Assembly: GCA_902800065.1 (NCBI GenBank)
Contig: CADCDE010000026.1
Location: 1-40,539, forward strand
Source: an uncultured Ruminococcus sp.
Lineage (GTDB): Bacteria; Bacillota; Clostridia; Oscillospirales; Acutalibacteraceae
Length of the DNA: 40,539 nucleotides
Reading direction: 5' to 3'
Below, piece after piece: positions 24,667 to 32,578 of this stretch (the first letter of the stretch is position 1; every line of letters starts with the position of its first letter). The notes under the pieces were generated by a model. The model made no database searches. It was not told where the DNA came from and saw only the letters and a program-made list of their open reading frames with translations. The position numbers and the translations under genes were made by a program.

Positions 24667-25550
24667 TTCAGTTTCTCCGATAATGTGCAGTACAATTTGG
24701 TATTTATCAGCAATATTAATGCACGAAATTTGTCAAATCCCCTTGCACTGCAAAATATTTTTCTCTTGTCTATTTTCAAATCAGGATATTTCCATGCCCT
24801 GAATTTCACGATTGAATGAAGATAACGCTTGGCGATATTGGCTTTTATCAGTTTATTATCCGTATATTCAAACAGTTCTCCGAAAATATATGTCAAATCG
24901 GATATATTCTTTTTACCTGTCTTATCTGTTATGGAATTTTCCCTCTGTCTGTAAAAATACAGCTTTTCGGGAATATAAAGAACATCACTTGCATTGATTA
25001 GAACCTTTTGAGTCCAAAGTTCATCTTCATGCAGAAGATTTTTTTGGAAATAAAAACCGTTTTTTAAGAGATATTCTCTTTTGTATATACCCAACCATAC
25101 AGTTGTCGGATAATCACCGCATTTTTTTAACTGTGCTTCGATACATCCAATTCCTGTATAATGCACATTTTCATGCAGTCCTCTGTGAGTATAATAATTA
25201 TCTCCCATTCCATCAAAAAGAAGTACCTCACAATCAATTTCTGAAACAATATCAATTATACTTTTCATATTTATGATATAATCATCTGCATCAACGCAAA
25301 ATACATATTTGCCCTTTGCAATATTCAAGCCTGTATTTCGTGCATCTGAAAGACCGCTGTTTTGTTTGTGTATGACAAAAACATTTTTCCTTGCATAGCT
25401 GTTGCATATCCTGCCTGAATCGTCAGTTGAACCGTCATCGACAAGTATTATTTCTGTATTCGGATAACTCAGGACACTTTCTATACATTCGGAAAGGTAT
25501 TCCCCGACATTATAGACAGGTATTATTACTGATAAAATTATTTTTTCCAT
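24663..25550 (-). CDS. Family 2 glycosyltransferase
   Basis: This 295-residue GT-A enzyme starts MEKIILSVIIPVYNVGEYL, with LVDDGSTDDSG near 36-46, SGLSDARNTGLN near 65-76 and VDADDYI near 87-93 as the metal-binding DxD region. HEDELWTQKV near 180 is the usual acceptor-side acidic motif. No membrane segment is visible. It overlaps the preceding GT2 by 13 bases and the following hexapeptide gene by four, which supports one tightly translated operon. Confidence 0.9.
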   Translation of the reverse strand: MEKIILSVIIPVYNVGEYLSECIESVLSYPNTEIILVDDGSTDDSGRICNSYARKNVFVIHKQNSGLSDARNTGLNIAKGKYVFCVDADDYIINMKSIIDIVSEIDCEVLLFDGMGDNYYTHRGLHENVHYTGIGCIEAQLKKCGDYPTTVWLGIYKREYLLKNGFYFQKNLLHEDELWTQKVLINASDVLYIPEKLYFYRQRENSITDKTGKKNISDLTYIFGELFEYTDNKLIKANIAKRYLHSIVKFRAWKYPDLKIDKRKIFCSARGFDKFRALILLINTKLYCTLSEKLK

Positions 25551-26515
25551 AGCTGTTTATACTGCAATTTCATGTTATTCTTGAGGAACATATATAATTT
25601 CGGGCTTATTTTTGCCGTTATCAGTGCAAATGTATGTTTCCTGCTTGAATACTTAATTTTTTCAAAAACATCAAAGTGACGTATTTCTTTTTTGAGTTCC
25701 TTGAATATATCACTGTATTCCCCGACCATTCCAAAATAATATATTTCACCGTATACCCTGCATTTCATGTCTATTTCACTGCACCTTGCATAATGCAACA
25801 GTGACGGATATAATTCCCCGATACTTTCGGTAATTCTCCGGCAAACTGTCAAAGAACCGATTTTTCTTTCATCAAAAGTATTTCTGCAAACAGAATCATC
25901 ATTCATCATGTAATGATATTTGCCGAGAGGAAGTATTTTTATACTGTCCGTTCTTTTGAGATACTCAAATAAAAAATACCTGTCCTCAGCCATTTGAAGA
26001 CCTTCATCAAAATACAGACCGTTTATTTTATCCTTCAAAAACAGTTTATCTGCAACTATGGGTGATAACATATCCTCCCTGAGAAATTCTTTTATGATAT
26101 TCTCACCATAAAGCTCCGTTTTTTCACTGCATATATGCGGGATACTTTTATTTTGATATTCTGCCGTGAAGCCTCCGCATATCAACTGTCCCGAAAATTC
26201 CCTCAAAAGCTCCTCAAAATAGTCCTTTTCTATATAATCATCAGAGTCTATAAAGGCAATATATTTTCCTTCTGCATTTTTAATACCTATATTTCGTGCA
26301 TGAGAAACACCCTTATGTTCCGTATGATACACAGATATATTCGGATAATTCATATATCCGTCAAGAATTTCACTGCTCTTATCCGCTGAGCCGTCATCGA
26401 CTAAAATTATTTCAATTTTGTTTATGACTGTCTGAGATAAAAGAGATGAGATACAGATATCCAAATATTTTTCAGAATTATATACAGGTATTATCACACT
26501 TATTTCCTTTTCCAT
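25538..26515 (-). CDS. Family 2 glycosyltransferase
   Basis: This protein of 325 residues starts MEKEISVIIPVYNSEKYLD, with LVDDGSADKSSE near 38-49, GVSHARNIGIKNAEG near 70-84 and FIDSDDYIE near 89-97. AEDRYFLFEYL near 185 is the acceptor-side motif. The ATG at 26515 is preferred because GGAG is six bases upstream; the frame extends to 26536 without a good site. It is the first gene of the polysaccharide operon, behind a near-consensus promoter. Confidence 0.9.
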   Translation of the reverse strand: MEKEISVIIPVYNSEKYLDICISSLLSQTVINKIEIILVDDGSADKSSEILDGYMNYPNISVYHTEHKGVSHARNIGIKNAEGKYIAFIDSDDYIEKDYFEELLREFSGQLICGGFTAEYQNKSIPHICSEKTELYGENIIKEFLREDMLSPIVADKLFLKDKINGLYFDEGLQMAEDRYFLFEYLKRTDSIKILPLGKYHYMMNDDSVCRNTFDERKIGSLTVCRRITESIGELYPSLLHYARCSEIDMKCRVYGEIYYFGMVGEYSDIFKELKKEIRHFDVFEKIKYSSRKHTFALITAKISPKLYMFLKNNMKLQYKQLWKK

Positions 26516-26547
26516 TTTATACTCCGAATCTTTCATAAGATACTCAA

Positions 26548-26576
26548 ATTATACTATCACAGAGTATTTTCGTCAA
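26548..26576 (-). promoter_or_regulatory. Promoter of the polysaccharide operon
   Basis: TTGACG (26576-26571) and TATAAT (26553-26548) are separated by 17 bases on the minus strand, 32 bases before the first GT2 ATG. Confidence 0.8.
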
Positions 26577-26602
26577 TACAGAAATGATTTGTTTTACAGC
26601 TA

Positions 26603-26631
26603 TTTACTTTTCAAAATTTTTGTAATATAAT
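26603..26631 (+). promoter_or_regulatory. Promoter of the malic enzyme gene
   Basis: TTTACT (26603-26608) and TATAAT (26626-26631) are separated by 17 bases, diverging from the polysaccharide promoter. A GAAAGGAT site precedes the ATG at 26668. Confidence 0.6.
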
Positions 26632-26667
26632 TTTGTTATCACTCATAAATGAAAGGATAAATGAAAA

Positions 26668-27815
26668 ATGAATATCAGAGAAGAATCACTCCAGAAGCAC
26701 TATGAATGGAAAGGTAAAATTGAGGTAATATCAAGAGCTCCCATCACGGATTCAAAAGAGCTTTCACTTGCATATACTCCCGGTGTTGCAGAACCTTGCC
26801 TTGAAATTCAAAAAGACTATGACAAATCTTTTCAGCTTACAAGAAGAAATAATCTTGTTGCCGTTATAACAGACGGTACAGCAGTACTCGGTCTCGGTGA
26901 TATAGGTCCCGAAGCAGGTATGCCTGTTATGGAGGGCAAATGTGCATTGTTCAAGGAATTTGGTGATGTAGATGCTTTTCCTCTTTGCATACGCTCAAAA
27001 GATGTTGATGAAATTGTCCGTACTGTTTATTTGATTTCGGGAAGTTTCGGAGGAATAAATCTTGAAGACATTGCTGAAAACTCAAAGAAATTTGCGATAT
27101 ACCCGTATTTCATGATGACCAGCACGGTACAGCCGTTATAGTTGCGGCAGCTATGCTCAACGCCTTGAAGATAGTCAAGAAAGATATAAAAGATATAAAA
27201 GTAGTCGTAAACGGTGCAGGCTCGGCAGGTATTGCCATTACAAAACATATAATGAATATTGGTGTAAAGAATGTTGTATTGTGTGACAGTAAGGGTATAA
27301 TATGCGAGGGTGATGCCCGTCTCAATTCTGAAAAGGCTGAAATGGCAAAAATAACAAATCTTGAACATATTACGGGCACTCTTGCAGACGCAATGAAAGG
27401 AACGGATGTGTTTATCGGTGTATCCGCTCCAAATATTGTCAGTGAAGATATGGTCAAATCAATGAATAAAGATGCCATTGTATTTGCAATGTCAAATCCC
27501 ACTCCCGAAATAATGCCCGACCTTGCCAAAAATGCAGGTGCAAGAGTTATCGGAACAGGTCGTTCAGATTTCCCGAATCAGATAAATAACGTACTTGCAT
27601 TCCCCGGAATCTTCAGAGGTGCACTGGACTGCCGTGCAAGAGAGATAAATGAAGATATGAAAGTAGCTGCATCATATGCCATTGCATCACTTGTCGATGA
27701 CAGCGAACTTTGCGAGGACTATATCCTTCCGAAAGCCTTTGACAAGCGTGTCGGAAAAACCGTTGCAGAAGCTGTCATTGAAGCTGCAAGAAAATCAGGC
27801 TGTGCAAGACAGTAA
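26668..27815 (+). pseudogene. NAD(P)-dependent malic enzyme, frameshifted
   Basis: Two frames together encode a malic enzyme, which decarboxylates malate to pyruvate. The first (26668-27141) has the N-terminal domain ([47 protein letters not shown]). After LEDIA the frame shifts: the expected LKEICDIPVFHDDQHGTA is encoded in another frame from about 27086, joining 27153-27815, which holds the NAD-binding domain (VVNGAGSAGIAI, FAMSNPTPE). About eight residues around APRCFEIE are missing, a net loss of about 25 bases relative to family members. The total of 1148 bases is not a multiple of three. This could be a true deletion or an assembly error. Confidence 0.85.
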
Positions 27816-27830
27816 TAAAGAGGATCATAT

Positions 27831-29078
27831 ATGACAATCTCATACGATCCCCAAAAATTAAAAGCTACTTTGGAAAAAGCTGAACATAAACTGAAGGATT
27901 CAAGTTTAGTTTCTCCAAATACACTTTATATCTCCAGCTTTATTATACATTATGTAAACAAAATGATGCTTACAACAATGACACCATGGGCAATTTACAT
28001 AAGAAGCAGTATGACACTGCTGAATTTCACAATAATTTCATTATTATTATTAAAAATACTTATTTATGACAGAGACAACAGCAATTTCAAAGCACTTATC
28101 TTTACTGCATTTGCTGCTATAATATTTTCAATATTCCTTCTTTCCTTCAGTACCGTCAATCCGCTTGCAATGTGTATTTATATACTTTTAATCATTGCTG
28201 CCGACAAGGTGGATTTCAAAAAATTATGCCTTGCGGTATTCGTGACAGGAATGATAATAATATCCTTCGTGACCTGTATGTCACAATTCGGACGAATTAC
28301 TGATCTTGTCGTTTTTGCAGGTGCCAACACACCCCCACGCCATTCCTTCGGATTTATCTATCCGACAGACTATGCCGCACACTGGCTGTTTTTATTACTT
28401 GCATATTTTTACTTCAGAGAAGGAAATCTGAAATGGTTTGACTACCCTGTAATATTATTGTCAGCACTGTTTCTGAAGCACTTCTGCGATACCAAAACAA
28501 CTTTCATATTAATTTTAGGCATACTGATACTTGCGGTCTTATTCAGAACAAAGTGGTTTTATAAATTATTTGACAAAGCAAAAAAAATTCTTATCGCTTC
28601 ACCTGTAATATTTGCTGTATTTTCTATACTGTCAACTCTTATATTCGGTTCATATCTGTCATCAAAAGGTTTTTATGACGAAAACAGTATCATACACAGA
28701 CTTACTACAGGCATGAAAATGATATCAAGATACGGTTTTCACCTTCAGGGAAATTATCTCCTTGAAGAAGGCTTCGGCGGTTCCAATGCACCCGTCAAGG
28801 ATTATACCTTCATAGACAATTCCTATCTTAAGATTGCTCTTAATTACGGACTTATACTGTTTGCTGTAATACTCCTGTATCTTACATTTCTTATGCTGAG
28901 AAGTATCAGAAAAAAAGACTATGCATTGGTCTCAGTCATTATTGTAGTTCTTATCGCCTGTGTTCTTGAACATCATCTTATGGACTTTTCCTATAATATA
29001 TTCATGTTTGCAGGTCTTACACAACTGACAGATACATCAAATTTCAAGCCAAAATCCAAAAAATCATCAGGAGGGTAA
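27831..29078 (+). CDS. O-antigen ligase/Wzy-like membrane protein
   Basis: This 415-residue integral membrane protein has a soluble N-terminal stretch (about 1-30), around ten membrane segments, and an outside loop near 280-330 (GMKMISRYGFHLQGNYLLEEGFGG, then FIDNSYLKIALNYG) like those of polysaccharide polymerases. The GN..L..GFGG and DNSYL motifs are common in the Wzy group. An AGAGGATC site lies before the ATG, 15 bases after the malic enzyme stop. It is the second polymerase-like gene in the window and lies outside the minus-strand operon. Confidence 0.75.
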   Translation: MTISYDPQKLKATLEKAEHKLKDSSLVSPNTLYISSFIIHYVNKMMLTTMTPWAIYIRSSMTLLNFTIISLLLLKILIYDRDNSNFKALIFTAFAAIIFSIFLLSFSTVNPLAMCIYILLIIAADKVDFKKLCLAVFVTGMIIISFVTCMSQFGRITDLVVFAGANTPPRHSFGFIYPTDYAAHWLFLLLAYFYFREGNLKWFDYPVILLSALFLKHFCDTKTTFILILGILILAVLFRTKWFYKLFDKAKKILIASPVIFAVFSILSTLIFGSYLSSKGFYDENSIIHRLTTGMKMISRYGFHLQGNYLLEEGFGGSNAPVKDYTFIDNSYLKIALNYGLILFAVILLYLTFLMLRSIRKKDYALVSVIIVVLIACVLEHHLMDFSYNIFMFAGLTQLTDTSNFKPKSKKSSGG

Positions 29079-29082
29079 ATCT

Positions 29083-29916
29083 ATGATAAATTTGATATCC
29101 GTATTTGCAGACACTGAAAAAATCTATAACAACAGTGCAGAGCTGAAAAATGCCGCTGCAAATACCATCAGAAATCAATATATCGTTTCAGACAATTCCC
29201 AAATAAAGCCTTTTGCCGAAAATCACAGATTTTCCGAACCTGCAAAGGTATTTGTTTCAATGAACAGGAGCTTTCAGGCTGCACAAAATTACAAAGACAA
29301 AAAAGTTTGTGTGTTGAATTTCGCCTCCGCCACTCATGCGGGAGGCGGTGTAAAAACAGGTGCTTCCGCTCAGGAGGAGTGCCTTTGCAGATGCAGTACA
29401 CTGTACTTTGCAATAAGCGAAAGCAATACATACAACAACTTCCATAAAAAGCATTTATCAATGCTCAAGGGCGGTAAAATGGATTCAACCTACAATGATG
29501 ACTGCATATACTCCCCCGATATAGTTGTCTTTAAGTCTGATGACGGAAAATACACATATCTTCCCGAAAATCAACAGTACAAAGTTGATGTCATAACTTG
29601 TGCCGCTCCAAATCTCAATAACTTCTATCACCCCGTAAATGTTTCAAAAGAAGAATTGGAGAATATCCACAAAAGCCGTGCAAAAAGAATACTTGATATA
29701 GCCAAATCCGAAAATGAAGATACTTTGATACTTGGTGCATTTGGCTGCGGTGCTTTCAGAAATTCTCCAACACTTGTTGCAAGGGTATGGTCTAATGTCC
29801 TGAAAGACTATCTTTATGACTTTGAAACAATAGAATTTGCAGTTGTTTCCTCTCCCTCAAAGCCAAGCAAAAATTATTTAGCTTTTAAAGAAATAATTGA
29901 TTTGACTTTTGGCTGA
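29083..29916 (+). CDS. Bacterial-type poly(ADP-ribose) glycohydrolase (TIGR02452-like)
   Basis: This 277-residue macrodomain-like protein carries the PARG signature GGG-x6-QEE as GGGVKTGASAQEE at 87-99; E98/E99 would include the catalytic glutamate. VCVLNFASATHAGG before it and LILGAFGCGAFRN near 222-234 fit the family. Bacterial PARGs remove ADP-ribose chains from proteins or nucleic acids. AGGAGGG lies about seven bases before the ATG, four bases after the Wzy-like stop. Its last codons contain the -35 box of rnpB. No PARP or ADP-ribosyltransferase is in the window. Confidence 0.85.
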   Translation: MINLISVFADTEKIYNNSAELKNAAANTIRNQYIVSDNSQIKPFAENHRFSEPAKVFVSMNRSFQAAQNYKDKKVCVLNFASATHAGGGVKTGASAQEECLCRCSTLYFAISESNTYNNFHKKHLSMLKGGKMDSTYNDDCIYSPDIVVFKSDDGKYTYLPENQQYKVDVITCAAPNLNNFYHPVNVSKEELENIHKSRAKRILDIAKSENEDTLILGAFGCGAFRNSPTLVARVWSNVLKDYLYDFETIEFAVVSSPSKPSKNYLAFKEIIDLTFG

Positions 29917-29930
29917 AATTATAATATAAT
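29902..29930 (+). promoter_or_regulatory. Promoter of rnpB
   Basis: TTGACT (29902-29907) and TATAAT (29925-29930) are separated by 17 bases, seven bases before the RNA 5' end. The -35 box lies within the final codons of the PARG gene. Confidence 0.85.
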
Positions 29931-29937
29931 GTATGTC

Positions 29938-30287
29938 GGGAGTGAGATAAACAGCTGCGAGTGTGAGCCGAAAGGCTGCATTTGAGGAAAGTCCGGGCTC
30001 CACAGGGCAAGGATAACGGCTAACGGCCGCCGGGGGTGACCCCAGGGAAAGTGCAACAGAGATATACCGCCTGTATCCGTACAGGTAAGGGTGGAAAGGC
30101 GAGGTAAGAGCTCACCGCTCCCTTTGGTAACTCAGGGAGCCTGTAAACCCTATCCGGAGCAACACCGCAATAAAGCATTTCAACATCTGCCCGATGGCTT
30201 TGAATAGGTGGCATTGAGCAGTGCCGGCAACGAGCTGCCAAGATAGATGGCTGTTCACGACAGAACCCGGCTTATCGTTTCACTCCT
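29938..30287 (+). ncRNA. rnpB: RNase P RNA, bacterial
   Basis: This is the catalytic RNA that trims tRNA 5' ends. The conserved core GAGGAAAGTCCGGGCTC is at about 29982-29998, and the conserved 3' segment CGACAGAACCCGGCTTATCG precedes the end. GGGAGTGA (29938-29945) pairs with TCACTCCT (30280-30287) as stem P1. Internal AACACCGCAATAAAGC-like and GGTAAGAGCTCACC segments fit the universal RNase P folds. The layout looks like the common A type rather than the Bacillus B type, but this is only a visual call. A promoter precedes and a terminator follows it. Confidence 0.95.
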
Positions 30288-30303
30288 TTGCATAAAAAAT
30301 ATA

Positions 30304-30338
30304 CAGACTTTGAATATCCATTCAAGGTCTGTTTTTTT
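30304..30338 (+). terminator. Intrinsic terminator of rnpB
   Basis: CAGACTTTGAAT and ATTCAAGGTCTG form a 12-bp stem with one G-U pair and a four-base loop (30304-30331), followed by seven T residues. Confidence 0.88.
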
Positions 30339-30387
30339 ATATAAAATTTACAATTTATTTATATACTTTTTATTTTGGGAATGTTAT

Positions 30388-30549
30388 AATTTTATTAATA
30401 ATACCTTGTTGAATCTAAAACTTTGATGTCTTTGTCATTCCGAACGTAGTGAGGAATCTTTGGAAGATTCTTCGTCGCTGTCGCTCCTCAGAATGACAGT
30501 TCACTCGGTTGATACGAAGAATTAGATTTTATAATGTATTAATAAAATT
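30388..30549. repeat. Larger inverted unit enclosing palindromic repeat copy C
   Basis: AATTTTATTAATA (30388-30400) is inverted as TATTAATAAAATT (30537-30549). AATCTAA-like sequences lie inside each arm. The 64-bp palindrome at 30434-30497 sits between them, like a cargo-free mobile element. Confidence 0.45.
30434..30497. repeat. Dispersed palindromic repeat, copy C
   Basis: This 64-bp copy runs from GTCATTCCGAACGTAGTGAG to GCTCCTCAGAATGAC with a central AATCTT/AAGATT. It lies between the rnpB terminator and the DUF308 gene. Confidence 0.8.
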
Positions 30550-30570
30550 TTTTGAAAGGAGCTTTCTTCT

Positions 30571-31209
30571 ATGGCTAAACAACAAACTCAATGGGACAGC
30601 ATAATGCAGAATATCAGGAACATTAGGTCTGAAATGCTGATAATGAACGCTGCATTTATCATTCTCGGAATTCTCATGGTATCCTTCCCCGACAAAATAA
30701 ACGGTCTTATATGTCAGGGTATCGGTGCTGCATTGTGCATCTGGGGCATCCTCAGGGTAATAAAATATTTCATGGCAAGGGCTGAAAGTGCTTTCGGCTC
30801 ATTCGGACTCGTTCAGGGCGGTGCAATGATCGGATTCGGAATATTCTTCCTTGCAAATCCGGATTTTTTCGTCAATATCATTGACATCTCACTTGCGATA
30901 ATACTGCTCGTCATGGCTGTTATAAAAGTGCAGTATGCATTCGACTTTCTCAAGATGGATTCAAAAAGATGGTGGATACAGCTTGTAGGTGCTGTCATAA
31001 TGGCTGTTATCGGAATACTTGCACTGACAAAGCCCTTTGGCATCGCAAATATAATAATGGTATTTATCGGCTGCGGACTTATTTTCAGCGGTATATGGGA
31101 CCTGGCTTCCATCCTCCGTGTTTCAAGAATCATAAAGAATACTCTCAACGGTTCCGAAATCAAGTCAAAGGAAAAAGAAAAGATATATACAACTGCAGAA
31201 GACAAATAA
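30571..31209 (+). CDS. DUF308 (HdeD-like) membrane protein
   Basis: This 212-residue protein has about six membrane segments in two similar halves (for example 25-42, 48-66, 80-96, 103-121, 134-152, 157-177) with short loops, the pattern of DUF308/HdeD proteins. The tail after 180 is charged and cytoplasmic. In enterobacteria HdeD is linked to acid resistance; here the role is not known. AAAGGAG lies nine bases before the ATG. It is a single-gene unit with a terminator after the stop codon. Confidence 0.8.
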   Translation: MAKQQTQWDSIMQNIRNIRSEMLIMNAAFIILGILMVSFPDKINGLICQGIGAALCIWGILRVIKYFMARAESAFGSFGLVQGGAMIGFGIFFLANPDFFVNIIDISLAIILLVMAVIKVQYAFDFLKMDSKRWWIQLVGAVIMAVIGILALTKPFGIANIIMVFIGCGLIFSGIWDLASILRVSRIIKNTLNGSEIKSKEKEKIYTTAEDK

Positions 31210-31217
31210 ACAAAGAT

Positions 31218-31255
31218 ATCTCCCCCATTTTCATGATGAGGGAGATGATTTTTTT
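31218..31255 (+). terminator. Terminator between convergent genes
   Basis: ATCTCCC and GGGAGAT (31218-31246) form a stem, followed on the plus strand by ATTTTTTT. It ends the DUF308 gene and abuts the stop of the 31257 gene. Confidence 0.75.
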
Positions 31256-31256
31256 G

Positions 31257-31655
31257 TTATTTCCTGAGTTCTTTTATAACAACACCCTTTAATTCAGGAA
31301 CACAGCTTTCAGGTATATTTCCCTGTCTTCTTGTCAGTTCCTCGTAAAATACATAGAGTGTCTGCACACCGTTCTCAAGTATGTAATAATGCCTTATATA
31401 CGGTATCATCAGGGAAAGCAGTGCGATAAGAAGTATCAGCATTGATATCTGCCGATAAAAAAGCAATATCATAAAAACTGCCAGCGTCATCAGTGCAAAT
31501 AATACTGTCACCAAAAGATGTATAAATCTTTCATGCTGCCAGAAGCCTATCTCAACAAGCAGCTCCTTTTTCAGTTCTTCGATATTTTCTATATTTTCAC
31601 CGCTTTCAAGCAGTTTTTGCAGTTGAATTATATATTCCTTCAGCTTTTTGCCCAT
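31257..31655 (-). CDS. Hypothetical membrane protein (132 aa)
   Basis: The function is not recognised. Residues 1-40 are charged and probably a helical coiled segment, followed by two membrane segments (about 44-66 and 68-86) and a soluble tail of about 45 residues. It starts four bases after the stop of the acetyltransferase gene and is the last gene of the SPFH/zinc-ribbon operon. Confidence 0.6.
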   Translation of the reverse strand: MGKKLKEYIIQLQKLLESGENIENIEELKKELLVEIGFWQHERFIHLLVTVLFALMTLAVFMILLFYRQISMLILLIALLSLMIPYIRHYYILENGVQTLYVFYEELTRRQGNIPESCVPELKGVVIKELRK

Positions 31656-31659
31656 GACA

Positions 31660-32175
31660 TTATTCCTTTATCGCTCTTTCCATAACGTAATCTTCGCAGA
31701 AAAAGCCTCTGCCTATATTTACATTAACAGGCTTTACTCTCTTAAATCCCAGATGTTCATAAACATTTATCGCAAAGCTGTTCTTTCTTTCAACGTTCAG
31801 GCGTATTTTTCTGATATTCTGAAAATCATTTTCGGGTGACAAAAATATATTCTCCAAATGAGCAATAGTTTTCCTTGCAAGCCCCTGACGGCGATATTCG
31901 GCTTTTATATAAAGTCTTGATAAAAATACATGGTCATCTTTTATAATATAGCACATATATCCCGCAAGCTCACCGTCTGCAAGTATCATATAGTATACAT
32001 AACCGTTTGATATCTGGGCCTTGAGAGCCTCTCTCGACTGGAATTTTTCAAGCATATAATCTATCTGTTCTTCGGAAAATATATCTTTATAATAATTATG
32101 CCAAACATGATTGGCAGCTTCCTCGACTTCGAGTATCTGTTTTTCTGTTGCTACGGGCATTACATCAAATCTCAT
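31660..32175 (-). CDS. GNAT-family N-acetyltransferase
   Basis: This 171-residue protein has the acetyl-CoA-binding motif EYRRQGLARKTI near 93-104, preceded by the beta-strand VFLSRLYIKA, and a later NVYEHLGFKRV, the usual GNAT C-terminal signature. The acceptor is unknown. It lies 27 bases after the small membrane gene in the same operon. A small-molecule or protein acceptor is equally possible. Confidence 0.85.
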   Translation of the reverse strand: MRFDVMPVATEKQILEVEEAANHVWHNYYKDIFSEEQIDYMLEKFQSREALKAQISNGYVYYMILADGELAGYMCYIIKDDHVFLSRLYIKAEYRRQGLARKTIAHLENIFLSPENDFQNIRKIRLNVERKNSFAINVYEHLGFKRVKPVNVNIGRGFFCEDYVMERAIKE

Positions 32176-32202
32176 AACAACTGTCCTCCGTTCACATTAT
32201 TT

Positions 32203-32577
32203 TTAGCGGCGTTCTATCCTCTCTGTCTTTACATATTGATCAACGAGTACATCCTCACTGTCTGTCAGTTCCAACGGAGCCTTCCTTGTATACGGATATG
32301 GTTCTGTCCTGCCGTTGAATTTATATCTGCCGAATACAACAAGTACAGCAACTACCGAACCTATAATGCTTACAACAAGTGACGTTCCAATTGTCCTGCC
32401 CATGTTAACAGAGCCTGAACCTTCATCATAGTAATCATCATAAGCCATCTGTTCAACGGACATATTTGTATCCTGTTCTTCATATACGGCACTTACGGAC
32501 ACTGCACCGAACATCACTGCAATTGAAATAAGCATTACAGCCAAAGCACTTATAAGAATTTTCCCTGTCTTTTTCAT
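32203..32577 (-). CDS. Small exported or membrane protein (124 aa)
   Basis: The function is not recognised. A hydrophobic signal peptide or anchor covers about 7-30 and a second membrane segment about 62-82, with an acidic stretch DDYYDEG at 47-53 between them. The C-terminus is charged and likely cytoplasmic. It begins one base after the stop of the zinc-ribbon gene, so translation is probably coupled. Its position matches that of small membrane partners in SPFH-zinc-ribbon clusters. Confidence 0.6.
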   Translation of the reverse strand: MKKTGKILISALAVMLISIAVMFGAVSVSAVYEEQDTNMSVEQMAYDDYYDEGSGSVNMGRTIGTSLVVSIIGSVVAVLVVFGRYKFNGRTEPYPYTRKAPLELTDSEDVLVDQYVKTERIERR

Positions 32578-32578
32578 A

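Noticed and set aside
26668..27815. Programmed frameshift in the malic enzyme
   Set aside because: About eight conserved residues are also missing, which simple slippage cannot explain.
30020..30241. Minus-strand open frame inside the RNase P RNA
   Set aside because: It is an accidental frame through the structured RNA.
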